From Verrucomicrobiota bacterium (lineage in GTDB: Bacteria > Verrucomicrobiota > Verrucomicrobiia > Chthoniobacterales > UBA10450), in assembly GCA_003219695.1 (NCBI GenBank), contig QHQA01000028.1, positions 1-38,164 of the forward strand: a DNA stretch of 38,164 bases, read 5' to 3'. The notes under the pieces are model-generated. The model worked only from the letters and a program-made list of their open reading frames with translations, was not told the DNA's origin and did no database searches. The position numbers and the translations under genes were made by a program. This document shows, in pieces, positions 15,579 through 23,024 of this stretch; position 1 is the first letter of the stretch; every line of letters begins with the position of its first letter.

Positions 15579-15669
15579 ACCAAAGATGTTTTCCGTGCGC
15601 GCTTCGCGGGTTGATCTGCCAGGAATGGCAAAATCCGCGGAGCCCCCCCGCGCCGGGAACATCTTTGGT
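15579..15669. repeat. MITE-like inverted repeat, 12-bp perfect ends
   Basis: ACCAAAGATGTT at 15579-15590 is the exact reverse complement of 15658-15669, and similarity continues inward through a CCG/GCGCG section. The ~91-bp unit has a run of seven C (15644-15650). It may be a miniature element or a structured RNA. No second copy was seen in the window. Confidence 0.5.
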
Positions 15670-15833
15670 ACGCAAATAAAAACCACTCTGGCAGTCGCAC
15701 AGTCGCGGCCGACCAGAAGAAGTGGCGGTGGTGGCGGAGTGACCGTCAACGGGTGCAGCCGTCGTGGGTGCGACATTCGTGATACTTGTCCCAGTTTCAG
15801 GGTTCGCTCGAAGAAATAAGCTGTTTAAGAATG

Positions 15834-15900
15834 AGCGCCGGGAGGCCAGCCACGCCGAAGGTCGCTGCGACCGAAGGCGGGTAAAAATCCTCCCGGCGCT
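15834..15900. terminator. Large stem-loop, possible terminator
   Basis: A 12-bp perfect stem AGCGCCGGGAGG/CCTCCCGGCGCT (15834-15845 and 15889-15900) encloses a second hairpin (GGTCGC/GCGACC). Four T follow on the plus strand. The loop contains gccgaag...cgaaggcggg, similar to the repeat family at 33116 and 35434, so it may be a repeat insertion that can act as a terminator. Confidence 0.45.
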
Positions 15901-16109
15901 TTTGATTCGCGATCTCCCGCTCAGCCTTTCGGGATTCCCGTCCACCCGATGGCGTCCCCGCACGTCGTGTTCTCTTGAGGGCGATTAACCACGAATTCGG
16001 CAGCTGCCGGACGAATAGACACAAATTGAAGCGAGACGAAGGCGGGTGGTTAGAAAGCCTGCAAAGTTTTTGCTTTCGTAAATCTGCCGACTCTGTTCTT
16101 TGTTCGCCG

Positions 16110-17705
16110 ATGGCTGAGGCGGACGACCGGCGAATGAGCACCCGCGCGACGGGCGTGGTGGGCATCGCCATTCTGTCGAGTCGCGTGCTGGGGCTGATTC
16201 GCGAGATGGTGTTTGCCGGGTTGTTCGGGGCCGGACGTAATCTCGACGCTTTTTTGATGGCATTTCGGTTGCCGAATTTGTTGCGCGATTTGTTTGCCGA
16301 GGGCGCGCTTTCAACGGCGTTCATCACGACGTTCTCGAAAAAGATCGCAGTCGAAGGCGACCCATCGGCGTGGCGCCTCGCGAACAAGGTCGCCACACTC
16401 ACGGCCGTGTTCATGAGCGCGGTGACGTTGCTGGGCATCGTGTTCGCACCGCAGTTGGTGGAGCTTTTGACTTGGGGCGCCTGGTCGCCGGACAAAACCG
16501 CGCTGACGATTTTGCTCACCCGGATTATGTGGCCGTTCATGCTGCTGGTGTCGCTGGCTGCACTGGTGATGGGCATGCTGAATGCCAAACACGTTTTCGG
16601 TCCGCCGGCGATGGCGTCGAGTTACTTCAATCTCGGCTCTATCATTGCCGGGGTGGGAATCGGTTACTGGCTCGATCCGCATTTCGGCGCGCGGTCGCTG
16701 GTGGGCCTGGCCATCGGAACGCTCATCGGCGGCGCGTGGCAATTGATCGGGCAATTCCCGTCGCTGTGGAAAGTCGGCTACAGATTTCACGCAGATTTTC
16801 ACTGGCGCGATGAAGGTGTGCGCACGGTGCTGACCTTGATGGGACCCGCGGTGATCGCTGCCAGCGCTGTGCAGGTGAATGTTTTGATCAACAGCGGATT
16901 TGCGGCCAGTCTCGGCAACGGGCCGGTGAGCTGGCTTAACATTGCGTTTCGCCTGATGCAGTTGCCGCTGGGAATTTTCGGAGTCGCCATCGGCACGGTG
17001 ACGCTTCCGCTGGTCTCAAAGAGCGCCGCGCTGGGAAACACGGCTGAATTCCGGGCGATTCTTGCGCGCGGAATGCGGCTGGGATTTTTGCTTACCATTC
17101 CATCTGCGATCGGTCTGGCGATGCTGGCGTCGCCGATCATCAGCGTGATCTATCAGCACGGCCGGTTTACCGCCGAAATGACGCGGCAGACTGCGGGCGC
17201 GCTGCAATTTTATGCGATCGGCCTCGTTTCCTATGCGGTGTTAAAAGTGCTGACGCCGGCGTTTTATGCGGTCGGCAAACGCAACACGCCGATGGTGGTG
17301 AGCTTTCTCGCCATCGGCGCGAACCTTTTTCTCAACTGGCTTTTCACGTTCCGGCTAGGCTGGGGACATCGCGGCCTTGCGTTTTCCACCAGCTTGGTTG
17401 CCACGATCAATTTCCTTTTGCTTTACGCTTTGATGCGGCGTCACATCCGCAGGCTGGAAACGCACCAGATGCTCGTGGCGCTAGGAAAACTGTGTGTCGC
17501 TGGCGGATTGCTGGCGCTGGTCTGCTGGGCGGCAAACTACTGGTGGCTCGGCGCGTGGGCAGACATGCGGTTCTTGCAAAAATTAATTGCGCTACTCGTT
17601 TCGATCGGATGCGGCGCGTCGGCGTTTTTCGGCGCGGCTTTTCTCTTGCGGGTAGGCGAGGTGCACGACATCATCGATATTTTCCGGCGGAGAATGGCAA
17701 GGTAG
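16110..17705 (+). CDS. murJ: Lipid II flippase MurJ (MviN family)
   Basis: A 531-residue polytopic membrane protein from ATG 16110 (MAEADDRRMSTRAT); an ATG eight codons on is also possible. The family opening GIAILSSRVLGLIREMVFAG is followed by DAFLMAFRLPNLLRDLFAEG, the signature of MviN/MurJ, and by MQLPLGIFGVAIGTVTLPLVS and ILSPAFYA-like VLTPAFYAVGKRNTPM. About 13-14 hydrophobic segments are present. MurJ moves lipid-linked peptidoglycan precursors across the inner membrane and is essential in most bacteria. The stop codon TAG (17703-17705) lies inside the arm of a palindrome that also ends the convergent gene. The upstream frame to 15975 is repeat-derived and not counted. Confidence 0.95.
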   Translation: MAEADDRRMSTRATGVVGIAILSSRVLGLIREMVFAGLFGAGRNLDAFLMAFRLPNLLRDLFAEGALSTAFITTFSKKIAVEGDPSAWRLANKVATLTAVFMSAVTLLGIVFAPQLVELLTWGAWSPDKTALTILLTRIMWPFMLLVSLAALVMGMLNAKHVFGPPAMASSYFNLGSIIAGVGIGYWLDPHFGARSLVGLAIGTLIGGAWQLIGQFPSLWKVGYRFHADFHWRDEGVRTVLTLMGPAVIAASAVQVNVLINSGFAASLGNGPVSWLNIAFRLMQLPLGIFGVAIGTVTLPLVSKSAALGNTAEFRAILARGMRLGFLLTIPSAIGLAMLASPIISVIYQHGRFTAEMTRQTAGALQFYAIGLVSYAVLKVLTPAFYAVGKRNTPMVVSFLAIGANLFLNWLFTFRLGWGHRGLAFSTSLVATINFLLLYALMRRHIRRLETHQMLVALGKLCVAGGLLALVCWAANYWWLGAWADMRFLQKLIALLVSIGCGASAFFGAAFLLRVGEVHDIIDIFRRRMAR

Positions 17706-17753
17706 GCCATGCCTCCGGCTTGCCCAGCGCAAGCGGGACGCATGCGCTACCTT
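17699..17753. repeat. 55-bp palindrome between convergent genes, contains both stop codons
   Basis: AAGGTAG at 17699-17705 pairs with CTACCTT at 17747-17753; CCATGC/GCATGCG and GGCTTG/CAAGC extend the fold. TAG of murJ is 17703-17705 and the TAG of the PLP-enzyme gene (minus strand) is 17749-17747. It probably serves as a bidirectional terminator. Part of the right arm, GCGGGACGCATGCGCTA, recurs at 19082-19098. Confidence 0.8.
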
Positions 17754-18862
17754 AAAGCGTGATCGAGATCCTCGATCAGGTCGTCGGCGTTTTCGAGGCC
17801 GATGGACAAGCGCAGCAAGCCTTCGGGTGAAGTTGTCCCCGGTCCTTCGATGGATGCGCGATGCTCGATTAAACTTTCCACGCCGCCCAAACTGGTCGCG
17901 CGAATAAAGATTTTCGTTTTGGCTACGACCGACATTGCCGCGTCGTATCCCTCTTTTACTTCCAACGAGAGCATTCCACCGAACAACGACATCTGTCTGG
18001 CTGCAATCTCGTGACCGGGATGTGATCGCAATCCCGGATAGTGGACGCGCGCCACTTTTCGATGGCGAGCGAGGAACTCCGCCACTTTCAGTGCGTTTTC
18101 GGAATGCGCGCGCATGCGCCATGGCAAGGTGCGCATGCCGCGCAGAATCAGCCAGCAATCAAAAGGCGAGGGGACCGCGCCGCCCTCATATTGAATGCCG
18201 CGGGTCCGCTGAAAAAGTTCGTTGTCTGTTTTTGTCACGACGATTCCGCCGGCCACGTCGCAGTGGCCGCCGAAATATTTCGTGGTCGAATAAAGAACGA
18301 GATCGGCCCCCAACTCGAAGGGGCGCTGGAGCACCGGCGCCCAGGTATTGTCGCAAACGAAGAGCACGCCGCTCTTGTGAACGATTTCCGCGACGGCGGC
18401 GAGATCGACAATTTTTAGCAACGGATTGGAGGGCGTTTCGGCCCAGGCTAGTTTTGTATTCGGTCGAAGGGCTTTTTCCACCGCTGCGAGATCGCTCATG
18501 TCCACGAAGTCTGCCTGAAGTCCCCAGCGCAGAAAAATTTCACGGATCAAGCGCGGCGTGCCGTAGTAGGCGTCGATGTGTGCGAGGATGTGATCGCCCG
18601 GTGTCAGCGCCTGCAAAATCGACATGGTCGCTCCGGTTCCAGAGGCGAAAGCGGCGGCAGCTTCCCCGCCTTCGAGCATGCTGACGCCGCGCTCCAGCGC
18701 TTGGCGATTCGGGTTATCGTTGCGCGTGTACATGAACCCGCGCGAGTAGGTGCCTTCGATGTCGCGTTCGAATGTTGTGGAAAGGTAAATCGGGGCGGCG
18801 ACCGCTCCGGTTGCGGGATCAACCGCGTGCCCCGCGTGAACAGCTACAGTTTCAATTTTCAT
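17747..18862 (-). CDS. PLP-dependent trans-sulfuration enzyme (cystathionine gamma-synthase/lyase type)
   Basis: A 371-residue protein from ATG 18862 (MKIETVAVHAG). It has the Cys/Met-metabolism family signature: TxxVHAG at the N-terminus, YTRNDNPNR (PLP phosphate and substrate contacts), FASGTGATM, Asp171 in FVCDNTWAPV, and the Schiff-base Lys195 in LVLYSTTKYFGGHCDVAGG. The C-terminal SLGGVESLIEHRASI is also typical. The family includes cystathionine gamma-synthase, cystathionine lyases and methionine gamma-lyase; sequence reading alone does not separate them, although SxGGxESLIxHPA-like endings are seen in both. Likely role: sulfur amino-acid metabolism in the cytoplasm. The last codon pair (Arg-stop) comes from the palindrome at 17699-17753. 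Confidence 0.92.
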   Translation of the reverse strand: MKIETVAVHAGHAVDPATGAVAAPIYLSTTFERDIEGTYSRGFMYTRNDNPNRQALERGVSMLEGGEAAAAFASGTGATMSILQALTPGDHILAHIDAYYGTPRLIREIFLRWGLQADFVDMSDLAAVEKALRPNTKLAWAETPSNPLLKIVDLAAVAEIVHKSGVLFVCDNTWAPVLQRPFELGADLVLYSTTKYFGGHCDVAGGIVVTKTDNELFQRTRGIQYEGGAVPSPFDCWLILRGMRTLPWRMRAHSENALKVAEFLARHRKVARVHYPGLRSHPGHEIAARQMSLFGGMLSLEVKEGYDAAMSVVAKTKIFIRATSLGGVESLIEHRASIEGPGTTSPEGLLRLSIGLENADDLIEDLDHALR

Positions 18863-19182
18863 GTCGCACGCGACGATACCGAATTTGAAACGCGCTTGTC
18901 GATGCTGCTCTTTAGTGTCCGCTAGTGGGTAGCGCACGCATCACGCGTGTTGGTGACCGCGTCCTCGCGATTACGGGCTTTTCTACTGAGATGGCTACTC
19001 TGTGCTAGTGGCGACCGTTCGAAAAAGATTGTTCCGGCGCGACGCCTCTTCGACTTCGCTCAGAGCAGGCTTCACCAGCACGCGGGACGCATGCGCTATC
19101 CCAGCCGCGAACATGTCCGCGCACTCGCGAAAGCTTTCTGAGTTGACGACGCCACTTCACCAGCGCAAATAGCAGCTTTCCC
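18863..19182. other. Divergent intergenic region with repeat remnants
   Basis: No gene. TAGCGCACGCATCACGC at about 18926-18942 and GCGGGACGCATGCGCTA at 19082-19098 form an imperfect inverted pair, the second identical over 17 bp to part of the palindrome at 17699-17753. The region should hold promoters for the PLP enzyme (minus) and glutamate dehydrogenase (plus), but I could not assign them. Confidence 0.45.
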
Positions 19183-20478
19183 ATGGACGATCGGTCTTGC
19201 GCTGATTCAGCGATACACACGATTTACGACGATGAAGTTTTCCAGATGGCTTGCGAGCAGTTTCGCGTTATCGCGGATTATTTGAACATCGACAAGGACG
19301 ACCGCGAATGGGCGACGTATCCGAAACGCGCCGTCGCCGTGACGTTGCCGGTGCACATGGACGACGGGAGCACCAAAGCTTTCCAGGGTTATCGGGTCCA
19401 ACATCACATCGCGCTCGGCCCGACCAAGGGCGGCACGCGTTTCGCGCCTTCGTTGTCGATGGGCGAAACTGCTGCGCTCGCGATGTGGATGAGCTGGAAA
19501 TGCGCGCTGGCCCAGTTGCCCTACGGTGGCGCCAAAGGCGGCGTGGCAGTCGATCCCAGCAAGCTCTCGCGCTCCGAGCTTGAGGCGGTCTCGCGCCGTT
19601 ACATGCAGGAAATGATCCCGTTCGTCGGGCCGCACACTGACATCATGGGGCCCGACATGGGCACGAACGAACAGATCATGGCGTGGTTCATGGATACCTA
19701 TTCCGTCTATATGGGCTACGCGGTGAATGAAATCGTCACCGGCAAACCGGTCGCCATCGGTGGGACCGAAGGCCGGCGCGAAGCCACCGGGCGCGGTGCA
19801 GTCTATCTGATCGAGCGGGCGATGAACATGCTGAAGATCGATCCCGAAAAATGCACCGCCATCGTGCAGGGATTCGGCAATGTCGGCTCGGTGGCCGCGC
19901 TTTCGCTCGCGTACAAGAGCGGCGTCAAAGTCATCGGCATCAGCGATCACACCGCGGCAATCTACAATCCGAAGGGCATTGACGTGAAAGCCGCGGAGGA
20001 GCACGTGCTAAAGAAAGGAACCCTCCGCGCGTTTGCTCAGGGCGACCACGTTGATCCAAGAGAATTTCTCACCCTGCCATGCGACATTCTCGTTCCTGCG
20101 GCGGTGGATCGGGTGATCACTGGGAAAAATGCCGGACAAATCAAGTGCCGCATCCTTGCCGAAGCCGCCAACGGCCCGACTACGCCCGACGCCGACCTGA
20201 TTCTCGAAAAGCGCTGGGACGAGATATTTGTGATCCCGGATATTCTGTGCAATGCCGGCGGCGTGATCGTGTCGTATTTCGAGTGGGTGCAGGGTTTGCA
20301 GGCATTTTTGTGGTCGGAAATGGAAGTGACCGACAAACTATTCCGCATCCTGGAGCATTCGTTTGCGCAGGTGATCAGGCGAGCGAAAGAGCACAAAATT
20401 TCGCATCGCACGGCGGCCATGGCCATCGGCGTCGAGCGCGTCATCAAAGCCAAACAAGTGCGCGGCTTGTTCCCATGA
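19183..20478 (+). CDS. Glutamate dehydrogenase (Glu/Leu/Phe/Val dehydrogenase family)
   Basis: A 431-residue protein from ATG 19183. It shows the family landmarks: the substrate-binding GPTKGGTRF (Lys82), Lys106 in MWMSWKCALA, catalytic Lys118 in LPYGGAKGGV, PDMGTNEQIMAWFMDTYS, and the Rossmann nucleotide-binding GFGNVGS. The C-terminal LxxRMxxAxxxV-like segment is RTAAMAIGVERVIKA. The ~430-residue size and overall wording fit the hexameric NAD-type glutamate dehydrogenases (GdhA/RocG/GudB class). It interconverts glutamate and 2-oxoglutarate plus ammonia. It is followed closely by the dispersed repeat at 20483-20550, likely ending its transcript. Confidence 0.95.
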   Translation: MDDRSCADSAIHTIYDDEVFQMACEQFRVIADYLNIDKDDREWATYPKRAVAVTLPVHMDDGSTKAFQGYRVQHHIALGPTKGGTRFAPSLSMGETAALAMWMSWKCALAQLPYGGAKGGVAVDPSKLSRSELEAVSRRYMQEMIPFVGPHTDIMGPDMGTNEQIMAWFMDTYSVYMGYAVNEIVTGKPVAIGGTEGRREATGRGAVYLIERAMNMLKIDPEKCTAIVQGFGNVGSVAALSLAYKSGVKVIGISDHTAAIYNPKGIDVKAAEEHVLKKGTLRAFAQGDHVDPREFLTLPCDILVPAAVDRVITGKNAGQIKCRILAEAANGPTTPDADLILEKRWDEIFVIPDILCNAGGVIVSYFEWVQGLQAFLWSEMEVTDKLFRILEHSFAQVIRRAKEHKISHRTAAMAIGVERVIKAKQVRGLFP

Positions 20479-20482
20479 GGCT

Positions 20483-20550
20483 TTTGGAGTGTGGTCCTGC
20501 CACCGCGGGATCGCCGCGTTCAAAGCGCGGACATGACCGCGCACTCCAAA
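20483..20550. repeat. TTTGGAGTG...CACTCCAAA palindromic repeat
   Basis: A 68-bp unit with perfect 9-bp terminal inverted repeats (20483-20491 and 20542-20550) and internal pairing of GCGG/CCGC groups. It begins four bases after the glutamate dehydrogenase stop codon and can fold into a long hairpin, so it may end transcription. The frame of the next gene is open through it. Confidence 0.7.
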
Positions 20551-20619
20551 TTTCAGGCATCCAGCTTTGCCGGCGCGAACGCTAAACAGGAAGCGCAAAA
20601 AGCGTTTCACCCACCAATT

Positions 20620-21567
20620 ATGACGAAGTTTTCGTGTGGTGAAGAAAAGCGCGACGATCAGCACCTGGACATTTTGACCGACGAGGAGAATGGCCTTCGC
20701 ATCATCGTCTCGCCTCTCGGCGCGGAGTTAGTCAGTCTGGCTCGAATCAATGAAGACGGGCAGTGGACCGGCTTTCTTTACCGCGACAACAATCTGTCGA
20801 AGCCGTCTCAGGGTTGGGGAAACCACGCCACAGTGATGGGCTATTATCTTCACCGGCTAAAAAACGGTTGCAGCTTTTATCGCGGCCACGAAATCAAAGG
20901 CGGGAATCACGGCTTTCTTCGCTCCAAGATATGGCGCCTCGTAAAATCGCCAGCCGATGAGAGTGCGTCGCTAAAGTACCAGATAACGCCGGATGATTTT
21001 TCGCCCAGCGAATATCCGCTGAAGGTGAGCTTGGAGCTGACGTATAAACTCGAGGGCGAAAACCTGATTGTGCTCTTCGAGTTTCAGAATCACGAACCGG
21101 AGCTAACTGCACATGTGGCTTTCGGACTACATCCCGGTTTTGCCGCGGCTTCATTCGAGAGTTTTCGTCTGCAAATGCCGCGTGGATTATATCGCCGGTA
21201 TTTTTCGCCCGGCAATTATCTATCAGGCGAAACGCGCGACATTGAATTCTGCGGTGGCGAAATGCCGTTTTCCAAAAGCGAATTGCCCGGCTCGATCATT
21301 CTCGAATTCGTGGACGTTCCGCGCCGGCGGTTTTGCTACGTTGATCCACCAAGTGGCCGCTGGGTCACATTAGACCTAACTGGTGTACCTTATCTGACGT
21401 TGTGGTGCGATGGCGGACCATTTTTGTGCATCGAGCCCTGCTGGGGCTTGACGGATCATCACGAACAGCGCGCGTTCGAGGACAAGCAGGGGATTGAGAC
21501 AATCCCGGCACGCGGCGAGTTGGGCGCGTCATTTACGATGGCACCACAACTCGCCTCGTGTGATTAA
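20620..21567 (+). CDS. Aldose 1-epimerase (galactose mutarotase)-like protein
   Basis: A 315-residue protein from ATG 20620 (MTKFSCGEEK); the frame is open to 20491, but that part is repeat sequence. The galactose-mutarotase-like beta-sandwich pattern is visible: IIVSPLGAELVSLARINEDG near the start, YYLHRLKNGC, GGNHGFLRSKIWRL with the catalytic-type His, HVAFGLHPGFAAA with the second His, and LWCDGGPFLCIEPCWG near the end, where the Glu is the usual catalytic base. Such proteins interconvert anomers of hexoses or related sugars, though many family members have unknown substrates. Cytoplasmic, no signal peptide. No sugar-metabolism genes flank it. Confidence 0.8.
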   Translation: MTKFSCGEEKRDDQHLDILTDEENGLRIIVSPLGAELVSLARINEDGQWTGFLYRDNNLSKPSQGWGNHATVMGYYLHRLKNGCSFYRGHEIKGGNHGFLRSKIWRLVKSPADESASLKYQITPDDFSPSEYPLKVSLELTYKLEGENLIVLFEFQNHEPELTAHVAFGLHPGFAAASFESFRLQMPRGLYRRYFSPGNYLSGETRDIEFCGGEMPFSKSELPGSIILEFVDVPRRRFCYVDPPSGRWVTLDLTGVPYLTLWCDGGPFLCIEPCWGLTDHHEQRAFEDKQGIETIPARGELGASFTMAPQLASCD

Positions 21568-21624
21568 GGCGAGCTGGCGGCAGCGCCGAATTGGGGGGAC
21601 TGGGGGGGAACAGCCGCTTTTCTG

Positions 21625-21804
21625 CTATTTCTCTTTGTCTTCAGTTGTAGTTGTGTCAGTCGAACCGAAGAATTGCTGGCCGGCTTTTACATCCTTTTTC
21701 GGGATCAAGTCATCCAAGCGAATCAACTTCTGCTTCTTGCGCTTGGACTTTTGACTTTCGGGCTCTCCGGCAGACGTGTTTTTTTTGTCCTTCGGCGTGC
21801 TCAC
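21625..21804 (-). CDS. Lys-rich 59-residue peptide, candidate substrate of the C39 ABC transporter
   Basis: From GTG 21804 to TAG 21625-21627; no ATG lies in frame upstream before the TAA near 21870. The N-terminal third is Lys/Arg/Ser-rich, followed by RLDDLIPKKDVKAG (residues 29-42) and a 17-residue polar tail QQFFGSTDTTTTEDKEK. A hydrophobic stretch ending in a small-residue pair (here Ala41-Gly42) is what C39 peptidases cut in double-glycine leader peptides; short proteins with D-L-x-P-x-K-D-x-K-G-G are known to me beside such transporters. It lies downstream of the activator and transporter genes on the same strand. A sigma-54-like site precedes it. No strong ribosome-binding site. Function as a secreted peptide is inferred. 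Confidence 0.6.
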   Translation of the reverse strand: MSTPKDKKNTSAGEPESQKSKRKKQKLIRLDDLIPKKDVKAGQQFFGSTDTTTTEDKEK

Positions 21805-21819
21805 GTTGACCGTTCTGTT

Positions 21820-21835
21820 ATCAGTATGCGTGCCA
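21820..21835 (-). promoter_or_regulatory. Possible sigma-54-type promoter before the small peptide gene
   Basis: On the minus strand TGGCACG-N4-CTGAT (21835-21820) matches the -24 element fully, but the -12 element has GA instead of the required GC. It lies only ~16 bases before the GTG, leaving almost no leader. Suggestive because a sigma-54 activator is encoded just upstream, but weak. Confidence 0.2.
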
Positions 21836-21981
21836 ATGTTCGGAAATGCTGAGGAGCAGCAACGTCGACCGATCGTTTGTCGTTAAGCGGCAAGGGTTTT
21901 CGCAGCACCTCGCCCCCATAAATTCTAACTCCATTGTGAAACCGGCAAAGTGCTTTGGTTTCATTTTGAGCCATGGTCGGC

Positions 21982-23007
21982 TCATTTTTCGGACTGTTTG
22001 GTCTCAGATTTGGGCAGGCTTTTTAGATACCGGGCAAGCGTGGAGCGCGAGATGCCAAGTAATTTCGCCGCGCGCCGCTGGTTGTGATTTGCCTGGGCGT
22101 ACACAGAGCGAACGTGTCTTTGAATGGCGCCGTCCAGCGACAGGTCAGTATCGCGATCCCGTTCTTCGCCGTTGTCGACGAGCGTCGAGGCCGCTTTGGG
22201 CACTGCCGCAGAATCGCGATCATTTTGGAGGTCGGGCGAGAAGATCACATGTTCCGGCAAAACCACCGAGCCGTTGCAAAACAGCGTCATTGTCCGCACA
22301 GTGTGGCTCAGTTCGCGCAGGTTCCCGCGCCACTGGTGACGCAGCAATCTGTCCATCGCTTCGGGATGAATTGAAGTGATCTTTTTGCCCTCACTTAATC
22401 CGGCAGCTTTCAGTTCTGCGGCGATCAGCGCCGGCAATTCCTCCAGGCGTTCGCGGAGTGGAGGAATGAGCAACGTAAGGCCATTTAATCGGTGATAAAG
22501 GTCTTCGCGAAATTTTGCCAATCGTACTCGTTCACGCAGCGAGCAGTTCGATGCGCAGATGATCCTTGCATTGGTCTTGAGCATTCTTTCCGAACCGAGC
22601 CGCTCAAATTCTCCGTATTCGAGCACACGCAGGATTTTTACCTGGGCGAGCGGACTCATTTCGGAAATTTCGTCCAGGAAAATCGTTCCCCCATGAGCGA
22701 GTTCGAATTTTCCCTTGAGACTTTGCTGCGCACCAGTGAACGCGCCGCGCTCGTGACCGAACAACTGGCTCTCAAGCAACGTGTCGCTAATTGCTGAAGC
22801 ATTGAATGCGATGAATGGCCGGCGAGCTCGCGCGGATGAATTGTGGATGGCGTGGGCAAGCAAAGTTTTGCCGGTGCCGGTTTCGCCAAGAAGTACGACC
22901 GGCACGTCTGATTTAGCGGCCAGCGCAGCAAGTTGCAGGCAACGCGCCATGGCTGGATTGCTCGTCGTCAGGTCTTCGAGTTTGAGCTTGGAAGGCGCTT
23001 CCTTCAT
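21982..23007 (-). CDS. Sigma-54-dependent AAA+ transcription activator without receiver domain
   Basis: A 341-residue protein from ATG 23007. It begins almost directly with the AAA+ domain: Walker A GETGTGKT (41-48), the sigma-54-contacting loop GAFTGA (88-93, intact), Walker B GTIFLDE (107-113), and the arginine-finger region FREDLYHRLN. The end is a Fis-type helix-turn-helix (NHNQRRAAKLLGISRSTLAR). There is no N-terminal response-regulator, GAF or PAS domain, so activity would be set by oligomerisation, partner proteins or expression. It starts 17 bp after the transporter stop on the same strand, so it is probably in the same transcript, and it may control the export locus through RpoN. Confidence 0.92.
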   Translation of the reverse strand: MKEAPSKLKLEDLTTSNPAMARCLQLAALAAKSDVPVVLLGETGTGKTLLAHAIHNSSARARRPFIAFNASAISDTLLESQLFGHERGAFTGAQQSLKGKFELAHGGTIFLDEISEMSPLAQVKILRVLEYGEFERLGSERMLKTNARIICASNCSLRERVRLAKFREDLYHRLNGLTLLIPPLRERLEELPALIAAELKAAGLSEGKKITSIHPEAMDRLLRHQWRGNLRELSHTVRTMTLFCNGSVVLPEHVIFSPDLQNDRDSAAVPKAASTLVDNGEERDRDTDLSLDGAIQRHVRSVYAQANHNQRRAAKLLGISRSTLARYLKSLPKSETKQSEK

Positions 23008-23024
23008 GCGTGCGCGAACCGTGT

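Larger units (their letters stand above)
15071..16109. other. Long intergenic region without a convincing gene
   Basis: It holds a MITE-like inverted repeat (15579-15669), a large stem-loop (15834-15900) and ATTCGTGG-type repeat words near 15326-15362 and 15987-16030. A 16-codon frame at 15206 has a good GGGAG site but stops at once. A frame from ATG 15586 with a GGAG site starts inside the inverted repeat; its 77-residue product is Arg/Gly-rich and resembles nothing. I do not call either as a gene. Confidence 0.5.

Noticed and set aside
15520-15963. 147-residue minus-strand frame
   Set aside because: Runs across the MITE-like repeat and the large stem-loop; composition is Arg/Ser-rich without any recognisable motif.
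21821-21964. 47-residue minus-strand frame between the activator and the small peptide gene
   Set aside because: No ribosome-binding site, no leader-like motif, and it overlaps the possible promoter of the peptide gene; composition looks random.
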